64,000 nucleotides of DNA from Tenebrio molitor (lineage: Eukaryota; Arthropoda; Insecta; Coleoptera; Tenebrionidae). The notes below the pieces were generated by a model. The model saw only the letters and a list, made by a program, of their open reading frames with translations, had not been told where the DNA came from and made no database searches. Where the stretch lies: positions 23,994,001 to 24,058,000 of the forward strand of contig NC_091049.1 in assembly GCF_963966145.1 (NCBI RefSeq), written 5' to 3'. Made by a program: the position numbers and the translations under genes. Below, one piece after another: positions 43,348 through 53,806 of this stretch (position 1 is its first letter; every line of letters begins with the position of its first letter).

Positions 43348-43668
43348 TTAAATATGTATCCTCCGATTTAATTTCAACAAACGTAAAGAATATTTTATTA
43401 CATTTCCGACACTCTCGTCCATATTTTCCAATAAATCATGTAACTCATTCTCGTCACACACCATATCGCTGCAAAACCCATTAAATTTTTCTGCATTCTC
43501 CTCCGATGATCCTCTTAAACCATTACAGCGCAGATCTTCCTTGAAACACCCTTCACACATGACATCTTTAGTCAGAAACAGCTTTTCTGTCTCCAATTTC
43601 GAATACAACCTTTGCGTCAACACCACATAACCTTTACACGTCATTCGGTACCACATTTTACCAGCCAT
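43348..43668 (-). CDS. Cys-rich 106-residue ORF at the head of the viral cassette
   Basis: ATG at 43668 (MAGKMWYRMTCKGYVVL). Cysteines are spaced as CEGC and FCSDMVCDE, with an acidic middle and a basic tail (LRLLKLNRRIHI). The frame is intact and in the same orientation as the following genes, with a 125-bp gap. I do not recognise the family. The Cys pairs may bind zinc. Confidence 0.45.
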   Translation of the reverse strand: MAGKMWYRMTCKGYVVLTQRLYSKLETEKLFLTKDVMCEGCFKEDLRCNGLRGSSEENAEKFNGFCSDMVCDENELHDLLENMDESVGNVIKYSLRLLKLNRRIHI

Positions 43669-43744
43669 CACTACCTATCAAATACACTTAACCAACCGTA
43701 CCATACGAATATACATTTATACAGATTTTTATCAGGAGCGGGGG

Positions 43745-43975
43745 AAATTAACAAGGTCAAGTGGTGGGGATATCGAGGTTAACTGGTGGGGGAACTTCCA
43801 AGGCCAAGTGGTGGGGATATCGAGGTCAACTGGTGGGGGAAATTGTCAAGGTCAAGTGGTGGGGATATCTAGGTCAAGTAGTGGGGATATCAAGATCAAG
43901 TGGTGGGGATATCAGGGTCAGGGGGAGGGGCTTAGAGGTCAAGGTCAAAAAAAGTGGTGGGGGGTGCGTGCCCTC
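43745..43975 (+). repeat. G-rich minisatellite, about 20-bp unit
   Basis: Repeats of AGGTCAAGTGGTGGGGATAT with variants, seven or more times, ending in GTGGTGGGGGGTGCG. The strand asymmetry and GGGG runs could support G-quadruplexes on the plus strand. It marks the right edge of the viral cassette. Confidence 0.85.
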
Positions 43976-44172
43976 TCCAACTCCCTCTACTGCACACAAA
44001 AACTGCAATGGCGGTAGTTGTAGTTGCAGATTGCCTTAGAAACGCGATACAAAAATCGACATTGTGGCAACACGATGTGAAGGGTATAAACGCGTATCGT
44101 ATTGGGTCTATTCTAGATGTGAATGTTTTGTAATAAATATTCAATCGCGCAAAAAATCTCATAAGCATCACG

Positions 44173-44236
44173 AACGTTAATGACAATGTACCGATCTCAG
44201 ACTATTGTCTTCGATCGGTACATTGTCATTACCGTT
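44173..44236. repeat. 24-bp near-perfect inverted repeat with 16-bp loop
   Basis: AACGTTAATGACAATGTACC and its continuation GATC are mirrored at 44213-44236 with one change. It could be a foldback relic or the joined ends of an element. It lies 23 bp left of solo LTR E. Confidence 0.75.
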
Positions 44237-44295
44237 CTCTATACTTAATATATTAATATTGTAACGGTCCGAATAAGTTCGATAAATTAAGAATT

Positions 44296-45310
44296 TGTAA
44301 CGAAGTTACTTAAGAAACGCTCCCGGTGGCGGAAAAATTCCGCTCTTTCTCCGAGCCGGGCCAGAAAATTAGCGCGGAGCCGACTACCTCAACCGCGTCC
44401 ACCGAATCCGCCCCGGAACCCGTGTTTCTTCCGGCCGACAGTACCCGGGCTCCGCGCTGTGCCGAGCTCCCCCACCGCCCCAGTCGCGAGTCGCCGGCCG
44501 CGCGCAGCCATCAAGGCAATAAAACGACCGCGCCGAGCCTGCAGAGCACATTCCGATTCCGACACACACTCCGATTCCGATTCCGATCCCAAGTCCGACC
44601 ATCCAGCTGACTCCTAGCACCGGCTCCCAACACACCTCCGACTCCGCTTCCGACCCCCGACTTCCGACCCGTTCGCTCCCCTAGTGAGCGAACCAGGTCA
44701 TCCCCTGTTTCCGGCCCGTTCGCTCCCCTAGTGAGCGAACCAGGTCATCCCGCTCATTCCCTGTTTCCGGCCCGTTCGCTCCCCTAGTGAGCGAACCAGG
44801 TCATCCCGCTTATCCCTTGTCTCCGGCCCGTTCGCTCCCCTAGTGAGCGAACCAGGCCTCCCCCAATTCCCCCCCCCCCCCGGATCCCGTCACACCCCCG
44901 CACACCGTCACCCCCGACCGGTTCTCTCGCGACGCCGCCAAGAGGAAGCACGCCGCCAAGAGGAAGTTCCAGGGCCGACCGGCGTAAGTACGAACACCCC
45001 CTTATCTTCCTTGCCGCCGAGGACATCCCCCAGGTCACGGGCACTATCCCCGGAGGATCTCGCCTTCACCAGTTGGTCCCCTTGTACAGAGTGTAAATAA
45101 AGGTTTTGCGACGACTGTTTGTTTGTTTCCCCCCTTACCCCGCGCCCTGACAGCTGACCCCTGGACACCGTCATCTCCGCGGAGCTACCCCGGCCGTGTG
45201 GCGTCCCACCACAGCCGAAAAAAGGGACTGGCGCTCGAGGCATACCGCGACCGACCAGCGTCAAATAGCAATCCCCCCCGTGACGTCACCACCCGGAAGT
45301 GAACGTCACA
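44296..45310. mobile_element. GC-rich solo LTR-like element nested in LTR E (TSD AATT)
   Basis: Starts TGTAACGAAGTTACTTAAG and ends GGAAGTGAACGTCACA; AATT flanks both sides (44292-44295 and 45311-45314). At 1015 bp it is far richer in G+C than anything nearby, suggesting recent arrival. It holds Ser/Pro- and Arg-rich frames on both strands, which I regard as composition artefacts, and a palindromic tandem repeat. An AATAAA lies at about 45094-45102. Confidence 0.82.
44671..44855. repeat. Tandem palindromic unit, four copies
   Basis: GTTCGCTCCCCTAGTGAGCG (plus AAC) begins at 44671, 44718, 44774 and 44830. Each unit is a near-palindrome (GTTCGCTC/GAGCGAAC) separated by CCAGGTCATCCC spacers. 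It could be a binding-site array within the LTR. Confidence 0.85.
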
Positions 45311-47696
45311 AATTTTAATTTTAAAATAATTTCATTTGCGACGGAAGTGCTGGTCAGTTGTAAATTTTATTGAAGCCGTGTCGGCACCACATTCCTCAAG
45401 TGAAATCTGCCAACCTTTCTTTGAAAATGCAGGTACACGTCCTGTCCGAACACAACACAAAGATAACAGTTTTCATGGGAAAAGAAACATTGCAAAATTT
45501 ACTCGTTCGACAATTTGTGGAGTCCAGTTAAAATCAGGGGATAATTGAATTAATGAATTTGATGTTGGCAGGTTTCAAATTGAGAGAACCACAAAATTAA
45601 TGTTCATTAGGTTAATTTAATTTTTTAGCATTCTCAAATTTGTGGCATATTTGTAATTAAAGGGCGAGAATTGCAAATTAGAAACAGAGCGCTTTATTGT
45701 AGAAAATAACTAGAATCGTTTGCACATTTAGTTAGAAAAGTAACAAAGCAAAATAGAAAGGGGAATCGGTAGAAAACAGAAACAACAGGGTAACGGTAAA
45801 GCCAGGTAGTCGTAGAAATCAGAGGTGTGAGTGAGAGAGAGAGAGAATGTAAATTACGAATGAATTATTAATTAGAACAGTTTTGGGGAATCAAACCAAT
45901 GTAGAACAATTCTTAGAAGTAGCAGAACAACGGAACTTAGTTGCATGACATGGCACTTGCGTAAGAGCGTTTCAAGCCCAATTTAGGTTTCAAAATAATG
46001 TTAATTTGTTTCATTTTAATTCTGTTTGTTTCATTTTAATACTGTTTGTTTTATTTTAATTCTGTTTGTTCCATTTTAATTCTGTTTGTTTCATTTTAAT
46101 TCTGTTTGTTTTATTTTAATTCTGTTTGTTTCATTTTAATTCTGTTTGTTCATTTTTAATTCTGTTTGTTTCATTTTAATTCTGTTTGTTGTATTTTAAT
46201 TCTGTTTAATTCTTGGTGCTGATTTTTATTATTGTATAGAGTCGGTAATTCAGTGTTCCTGTTAATTTTGTTTGTTCCATTTTTTAGATTGTGTTTGTTT
46301 CTTGATGTTGAGGTTTATTATTGTATAGAGTCAGTAATTTAGTGTTCTTTTTCAGACTTCTAATTCAACAACAAATTTGTACATTCGGTCTAGTCCTAAC
46401 AAAAGTCTAAATTTAAACATTTAAAATAATGGTGGAAAAACGGAAACTGTAATTTCAAAAGTTCTAGAGATTTCGAAAAGGTGTCGCGATCGGCGTAAAG
46501 TAGAACCGAGCTGATTGGTCACTTTGGTCAACTAGGGGTTGCGAAAGTGGGGTGCGCCAGAAATGATAAAACCGAATGCGGAACGGGAAACAAGGCTTTT
46601 TTGATTCACTCGGGGTTTGATCTTCAAAGTAGCCGGAGGTACATTCAGTACTTCCAGCAGCCATTTTGTGACCACGTGCTTTACATTTGCAAGGTAAATT
46701 ATTTCTCTAATTTTGTACATTATTTGTAGTCGTGATTTAATTAGTCAAACAGCATTTAGCTCTTTATCGTTCTAAAGTAAAGATTATATTATTTCTTTAT
46801 GTATCTGATGACCACGTGACTCTTTAGAATTTTGTATTCATTTCTTTATCGCGAAGTAAGTGATCTTCTTGCATTTACCGATTGGGGAAACGTGCTCTCG
46901 TCAAGGGGAACTAGTATAAAATCATTATAAAACATTTTCATTCATTATGTATGTTTTAGAGTCTCGAGTTCGGGAAGCTACCGCCAGGGTCCGTCGCCCT
47001 CAATTATCTGTGGTCCGGCGTAAGAGCTCAAAATTAGCCGCGTCACCCCCAAGGGGGCCAGCGACCAAACTAGGCCAGCTGACACGTGAAGAGAGGTACC
47101 CTTTGGTCCTGTTAGAACCTTTTTCCTTTTTATTTTCGACCACCGGAGTAGACCAGGGTGATCTATGGGATTCCAGGGCATCGCGTCGGGTTCAATTTAA
47201 TTGGGGAAACAAGTCAAATCTAAATCGGATCACCTAGTTTGTATCTCAAACTTGTATAATGCTATTCGCGCAAGAAACTTCTGTATTTGCCCAGCTTAGT
47301 CAGATCTCAATTCGTGGGCCGCGAGTCAAATTTCATTGGGTCAAATTTCCACCAACTTCTGTTATTAAATTAATTTATTTATTTCTATAATTTGTTGGGA
47401 CCAAACACCACCACACTCGATTATTTGTTCAATAAAATTTAAGTGAAGTGTGCTCAATCGTTTTAATTCTATTTGGAAAAACCTTCCGAAGGTACGGCCT
47501 CTCGTTAGAACCTAATTAAACAAAATGAAAAATAAAACACAACGTAGGATCCATAAGTATTTCTTTTCTCATTATTTTTGTTTCGTATTTTTCCGCAAAA
47601 TTTCATCCGAGGAAATGCGGCAACCAACAATACGTCAAATGAGGGAGAAAAAAAAATCATCCAGGAAAAGTCAAGGAAGTCGAAACGTTTCAATAT

Positions 47697-49052
47697 CAAA
47701 ATAAACAGTGTCGATTTACCTGTAACTTGTAAAAATCCAGAAAATATAAGAAACGTGTTGAATATAACAATAATTTAGTACGTTGATATAAAATTAAGTT
47801 AATTAACAGATTCAATTTTGTAAAATGTATTAGTTACTAACATGCAAAGAAATAAACTATATTCAATATCTCCTTATTATTTTAATTTAATTTGAATGGT
47901 TTTCTTTTAATTGTCTAGATATAAACAGTTAAACATGATGGTGTTCAGACTTGTGCTACCTGGGCCTACAGGCTTTCTCGTGGCCGTGGCGCGCAATTGA
48001 CCTGTTTCCAATTTGACCATAGCTCGCGCAACTGTCCTATGAGATTTATCTTTATTTGGGATATTTTCTGACCGCGGCGCGCAATTGACCCATGCCCCAA
48101 AAAGACCCGGGACGGAACTCGGATTTTTATGGGTCGTGTTTTAGGTATCGATGCGGGCTGAAAAACGAGTAACGTTTCTCCAGCCCGCTTTACTTTCTTT
48201 AGGCAGGGAATGAAAAATGGTCCTTCATCCGTTTTATATCAATCTTGTTTATTTGTTATCAAATATCAAAATATAAAATTAACAATGTACAGAACAATAA
48301 ATTATTTCGAATATTACTGCATAACTCTACACAAAATTGTAATAAAATTAGTTACTCTGAACTTCTGGTAAATTCGTCAAAAATATATTATTCCTCCACA
48401 TGCTGGTAATTCGCATGGTTGTGGAGGTAAGACAGAATATACGTATATACCATTCTCAGCTGTTTCTGAAAAAAATATTTATTTTACATAAGAGTAAATT
48501 TGAAATGTAGATATTTGGAAACTCATTCTCATGATACTTGATTAATATTAAAGCAAAAATATATCTAATACTAACTGTTCGCCCGCTTCGCCTCGATGGA
48601 TTTCACCTTCATCTTTATTTTTATTTACTTTTTTTAAAGGATTACATACGTGATTACACCGTTATACCCCGTACTCTGATAGATTGCACGTTTTTTGACA
48701 GAAGACAGACACACAAACAAGTGTGGTCGGAATTAATCTGCAAGGCTACAACGGTTTTCTACATAACGTGAAACAGTTGAGATGGATAGTTTAGTACTTT
48801 TCACTGCATTATGTTTTGGAACTAGAATTAAAAACGTACTATCTATCAGCGTACGGAGTATATCAAAGTGTGTACATAACATCTAAAACCTCAAGTGATA
48901 ACCTAATTTGCTAGAATTAAATGAAAAGTATTCTTTTATAAGTATAAGACGCAATTATAGAGGTCGCTATGGTTTGTGTAGTTTTGCTGGTTTGATGGGT
49001 GATGAATGATGATTTAAATGATGTAATGTATGTACCTATAACTTAACAAATG
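47697..49052. other. Unassigned sequence, some GC-rich repeat fragments
   Basis: Two GGCGCGCAATTGACC blocks (about 47986 and 48075) form a short direct repeat. A CGAGTAACG-containing hairpin with GCGGGCTG/CAGCCCGC is near 48150-48190. GTTCGCCCGCTTCGCCTCGA near 48575 looks like part of a SINE or LINE. No gene supported. Confidence 0.35.
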
Positions 49053-49813
49053 TACCGGATGAGTCATGTTTTACCGCCCGAGCGTAAACACCCACTTCTA
49101 ATCAAATTAAAATTCTAAAAAAATTCAGGAATTATTGTGTATCACTGCAGAACAATATGTAAAAATTTGAAAATTTTTAATGAAACAGGTAAAGATTTCG
49201 TTTTAATTCAATAACCGCTACATTAATTTACATAATTTTTCACTGAGAGTTCTTTCAAACATTTAGAAAAAATGTGGTGTCATTAAAATCATGAAAACAT
49301 GACAGGTTTTTGAAATAAATGGAATTTAATATTAAAGTTCAAAATTTAGCTATGATTTATTATTAAATTGGGCGGTCAGTTCCACAAAAGAAGTTGAGGT
49401 AGGTTGTTTATGGTACCCTTTAGGGGCTTAAGAATTACTAGAAAAGTTGTCAACAGATGTTTCCCAACAATGAGATATTTATTTATGACACTGTAGTTGC
49501 AAATCTTGGTAATTTTTCGCTCTTAATGTTAAAATTGGAATAATTCAAAAACGAATAATTTTCTTTTGATGCGAATTTCATAAATGTGTTCTTTGAATTA
49601 ACTGTGAATTACGAGCGTGTACGAAAAAAAAATGTTTTTTTTGCTCAAAATCGATTTTTTAAATTTTATGGCTCTGAATGAAGTGATAACAGAAAACTGA
49701 TTGCACACATTTGAAGTCTTATATCAAGGGTTTGTAACCCTAAAGTTTCGTAATTTTTATTAATTTTTTAATAGGGTTAATCGTGCGGGCGGTAAACCAT
49801 GACTCACCCGGTA
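49053..49813. mobile_element. MITE of about 760 bp with TA target (mariner-type)
   Basis: The left end TACCGGATGAGTCATGTTTT and right end (reverse complement TACCGGGTGAGTCATGGTTT) continue to CCGCCCG on both sides, about 28 bp. The interior is AT-rich and non-coding. Confidence 0.75.
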
Positions 49814-49967
49814 TATTAACGCGTGTTGTGTTGAGTTAAGAAGGTATAATACAGAGGTAAAAGACAGTGGTAAAAGACAAAGTGACGGAGAGACAGACAG
49901 ACGGACCGGTCTCATCATTTATTATAAGCGCTAAGTTAGGGTGGGGGAGGGACACCCTTACTGGAGA

Positions 49968-50648
49968 CAGCTAAATATTTTCAAAACGGTTTAGTAGAGC
50001 TCGTTGGAATTTGGCGTACAGTTAGAGGTGTTTGAATTCTATCATTCGAGATTTTTTTCAATTTTCTAACATCATTTATTTTGAAGATACAAGGCTAAAT
50101 TGATTTTTTTTTAAATGGCACGTGGAGTCAAATTTAATGTCTTTACAAAGAGTATTTTTTTGTGAATTCAGTGATATAACACATGCAAATCTTATTTTAA
50201 TCGAAGTTTTATAAAAAATTATCGAATTATCAAATTTAAAATTTAGTTAGCATGGAAATGTTTCCTTTGGCTGTCGTTAGTCCTTTGCCGGCTTGTACTT
50301 TGACCAAAAAATAAATAAAAGTTCATAATAAGTGTAAAAATAAGACATTTAACTGAAACAGAATACATTTTAATAAAAAAACAAAAATTAAAATTTAAAA
50401 ACGAAATACATAATTTTGATGCTAAAAAGATGTTCAAAATGGCGGCGATGTGGACTGAATTCACAAAAAACACTCTTGTCAAAAATATTAAATTTGACCT
50501 CCCAAGCTATTTAAAAAAAATCAAGTTACCCTTGTATCGCCAAAATAAATAGATGTTAGAAAAATGAAAAAAATCTCAGATGATAGAATTTACTGTTTAT
50601 CAAATTTCAATGAGCTCTACTAAACCGTTCTGAAAATATTTAGCTGTA
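49968..50648. mobile_element. Long inverted-repeat (foldback) element, about 190-bp arms
   Basis: The left arm starts GCTAAATATTTTCAAAACGG, with TTTAGTAGAGCTC following; the right arm ends with the mirrored GAGCTCTACTAAACCG...AAATATTTAGC. Further matches run inward to TGTGAATTCA on both sides. The centre of about 270 bp is unique and AT-rich. Confidence 0.75.
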
Positions 50649-50649
50649 C

Positions 50650-51365
50650 CCATACTTTTTAGCGATCATGTATACCTAAGTAATTCAAGCATATATAAAT
50701 GTAGTGGTAATTATCATTGTAGAAATTTAGATTAACGAACTCAACTTCACACTCCTTGCCGACACGCATTTGCTAAGCAACCGCTCCGAATGTTTGCTAC
50801 AAAATTTCTTATCCTATTATCACACAAAATGGTGAATAATGTGCAGGATTGATTGCTACTAAAACTTAAAAAGAGACACTTAAACTATTACTGAAAACAC
50901 CATTAATTTTGTTTATCCCATTAATTATTATTATTAATTAAGAAGTCCCTACAGATGAAATTTAATTATTGGGGCTAGATTTAAAAAGAAAAAAAACAGA
51001 GTGTGTCGTAAAGACGCACGATAGAAGTGAAACTTTTGTATTACAGGGAAACATTGTAATTATTCATCAATCACTTTTAAATAGCATATTCACAACAAAA
51101 TTCTATATTTTAATGAAGAAAATAAATTATAAACAACGATAACACTAAATAATATCGAAATGCTTAACTCATTGTTCATTTTTAAGCCTCCAAATTAAAG
51201 AGAAGACATTATCGATAAATGCCGTGAGTGTGACAAAGACAGAAGTATACACAATTTTAAGGGATGTTTGTATCGTGTTTACCCCCACCACTTTTCGTCA
51301 CACAAAAAGGTTGCCGATCAGAATTTCAAAACCCTCCCATAAAAAGTTTCACTTCAAAAAAAAAA
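50650..51365. other. Spacer with a dispersed-repeat fragment at 51170-51275
   Basis: The repeat at 51170-51275 matches 30935-31040. The remaining AT-rich sequence has no recognisable feature. Confidence 0.35.
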
Positions 51366-51369
51366 CAGA

Positions 51370-51978
51370 ATAAATTGAAGTTGTAGGTACTCGTGATTCT
51401 CTTTATTTCGTAGACGTTGGTGTTAAATAAATCAAATTTGTGGCGGAAAAGATTGTAATTATGACACATGCTATGAAGCGGTGAAAACAGGTGCACGTTA
51501 GTTCTGGCCACATTTAAATAAAAACATGGATGATCTCTACTGTTAGGGCAAGGAAGATGAAACAGCAACTTCTCCAGTAACATACTGCAATCAATTTGAT
51601 TATTGTTTAATTTGAACAAAAATTGCAGCGATAATCTCAAACGTCTCTCTTCCAGGCTGCATAAAAGAAAACAGGCTCAAAAGATTGTCTTGAGGAAAAC
51701 CGCACTCAGGATAAAAATTATATACCCTAAGATATAAGAATTTTAAAAAGCGTCGCTGTATTTTTTCCAAGTTTACTCGATGAATATTCTATCCCGGTGA
51801 CCATGTTACACCATGGGTTTTCATTCAAGCTTGGAACGCACAAATGAGACATACAATTTTAAGATTGATTCCTTGAGATCACGACTGCAATGAATGATGA
51901 AACCCAGAGACTTAGAAGCAGCAACTGACAGGTTACTGTAGTGATCTTTAACTGAGGTACAGCGCTGAAGAACTGATA
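51370..51978 (-). pseudogene. Jockey-like LINE reverse transcriptase C-terminal fragment
   Basis: The minus strand encodes SVKDHYSNLSVAASKSLGFI then LKLYVSFVRSKLE, followed after frame changes by FLKFLYLR-, YNFYPECGFPQ- and RTNVHLFSPLHSMCHN-like blocks. These are ordered features of the C-terminal part of Jockey-clade RT. It is cut by the mariner-like terminal repeat at about 51979. Confidence 0.68.
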
Positions 51979-52505
51979 TACAGGTTGGTCCCGATATAAC
52001 CTGCCAAAAGAAATCCAGTAATAAGTGACGATGAGTAAAACTTATATACAAAAAATGATTCTAATAAATGTCTTTTCGTTTTCGAGATAAAAATAATTGA
52101 AAATTTGGTCAAAATTTGCCGTACGCTAATGATTTAATCGGGATTAAAAAGGTAATTCCGGTTGCTTGGCTGTAATTTCTTTTCTATGACATTTGTCAAA
52201 TTGAATTTTAAATTTGCGAATTCTACAAAAAGTTATGAAGTTCACAAAAGAAGAGTACGCCGATTTACATTTACTCTATGGCGAAGCACGTGGTATAGTC
52301 CATATTAGAGTGTCCATGTAATACCCCAGGTCAGTAAACTATCTTTTTCTAACTTAAAGACTTTGGATGAAACAGAAAAGAACTAGAAAATACGTATATC
52401 GGTGCTAGATCCAAATAATTCGGTAATCATGACAATTTTTGAAAATTTAAAAACAACAGTCAAATTCAGACATTTTGTTGAAAGTGGTAATAATAAATCG
52501 TTAAA

Positions 52506-53806
52506 ATGGTGAAAAGGTTTAACGACCACTCAAAAAAGTTAATTTTGCATGTCTACGAGTATTTCCGCAAGCAATCCATCGAAAAACAAGACCAGAAGGT
52601 AACTGAAGGCTGAAGAAATGATTGTATCGCAGACTGCTGAAGTTTTAAAGATCTCAACAAGATCCCTTTACCGCTTAAAGAAGCCGACAAAATCTGATAG
52701 CGAATTCAGAGCTTCAATGTCGAAGAAAATTAAAGAACTGAAGACCAAAATAAACCCAATAATGCAAAGTTCGATACGAGAAATTGTTTATAAAATGTGT
52801 GCTGAAAAAAACACCTTACAATGAAATCATTGCATTCAAGATTTATGGAAGAAAATCCTGACTTTAAGTGTTGCGTCAAATCAATACATACATGGGTTCG
52901 TCAAATTGGATTCAAGTTTAAAAAAAAACGACAATCAAAAGTTCCTCATGGAGAGACCCTGTATTCAAATAAAAAGAAGACATTTTCTGAGACAATATTA
53001 ACGTCATAAGAGAATGCAATTATACCAGCTTGTGGTACTTGACGAAACTTGGGTATTTAGTAAAGGCGGAAATAGAAAATCTTGGCAAGATGGCTACGAC
53101 GTCGAAAAAGACTGGAGATGAATGCAGATATATTGTGTTACATGCAGGAAAAGAAGATGGTTTTGTTGAAAATGCGGGGCTCATTTTTAAAAGTACGACA
53201 AGAAGCGGAGATTACCACGACAACATGAACCGGAAAAACAGAATTGATACCCAATTTAGAAGAACCATCACTTATCATAATGGATAACGCAAGTTATCAT
53301 AGCGGATTGCAGGTTTGATTTCTGCTAGGTACCATTTAGTATAAAAAATACAATATTTGTAATTCCAGGAAGAAATTCCTATAAAAAGCTGGACAAAAAA
53401 GAAGATGAAAGAATGGCTACAGAAGAAAAACGTTACATTTTCACTCAGCGATATGAAAGATCAAATTTTGAAAATCGTTTCGTGTAATTTACCAGAAAAA
53501 ATATACCATTTAGACCAATATGCTGAAGAACATGGGCATTCTGTCTTAAGATTGCCTCCATATCATTGCCCCTTCAACGCAATCGAAATGGTTTAGTCTG
53601 AATGCAAAAGATTTTATGACGAAGAAATAATCAAAACAAGATCAACTGTAGACGATGTGTTGAAGATTTGGAATATGGCAATCAAAAAAGTAAGTGCCGA
53701 ACATTGGAAAAATTATGTAGCACATACTGAGAAAGTAATTAATGCTGCATGGGAAACTGAGAAAAAAATGGACGTCATAGATGTTGTAGCATGTCAAAAT
53801 ACCACT
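52506..53806 (+). pseudogene. IS630/Tc1/mariner transposase, broken, with long D-E spacing
   Basis: Starts MVKRFNDHSKKLILHVYEYF at 52506. Pieces in several frames give a helix-turn-helix (SQTAEVLKISTRSLYRLKKP), a second domain (ENPDFKCCVKSIHTWVRQIG), LVVLDETWVFSKGG with the first D, LIIMDNASYHSG with the second D, and LRLPPYHCPFNAIE with the E, then an in-frame stop where relatives have W. There are about 81 residues between the second D and the E if the 56-bp GT-AG gap at 53313-53368 is removed, which fits the DD82E (Sailor-like) group better than DD34D/E. At least three stops or frameshifts make it dead. Confidence 0.75.
53313..53368 (+). other. Putative 56-bp intron in the transposase
   Basis: GT at 53313 and a pyrimidine-poor AATTCCAG acceptor at 53368 bracket sequence with stops; removal joins the DNASYH block to the EEIP block in a plausible frame. 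Short introns of this size are normal in insects. Confidence 0.5.

Larger units (their letters stand above)
44260..47692 (-). mobile_element. Solo LTR, 2.4-kb family, copy E, inverted, with a nested GC-rich LTR (TSD ATAT)
   Basis: On the plus strand it begins TGTAACGGTCCGAATAAG and ends GAAGTCGAAACGTTTCA, the reverse of copies A-D. ATAT is at 44256-44259 and 47693-47696. The 17-bp array (about 45995-46205) is here a run of TTTTAATTCTGTTTGTTTCA units. The insertion at 44296-45310 lies 36 bp from one end. Confidence 0.86.

Noticed and set aside
44326..45264. Several Ser/Pro/Gly/Arg-rich frames on both strands
   Set aside because: They fall within the GC-rich nested LTR and its tandem palindromes, where stop codons are rare by composition.
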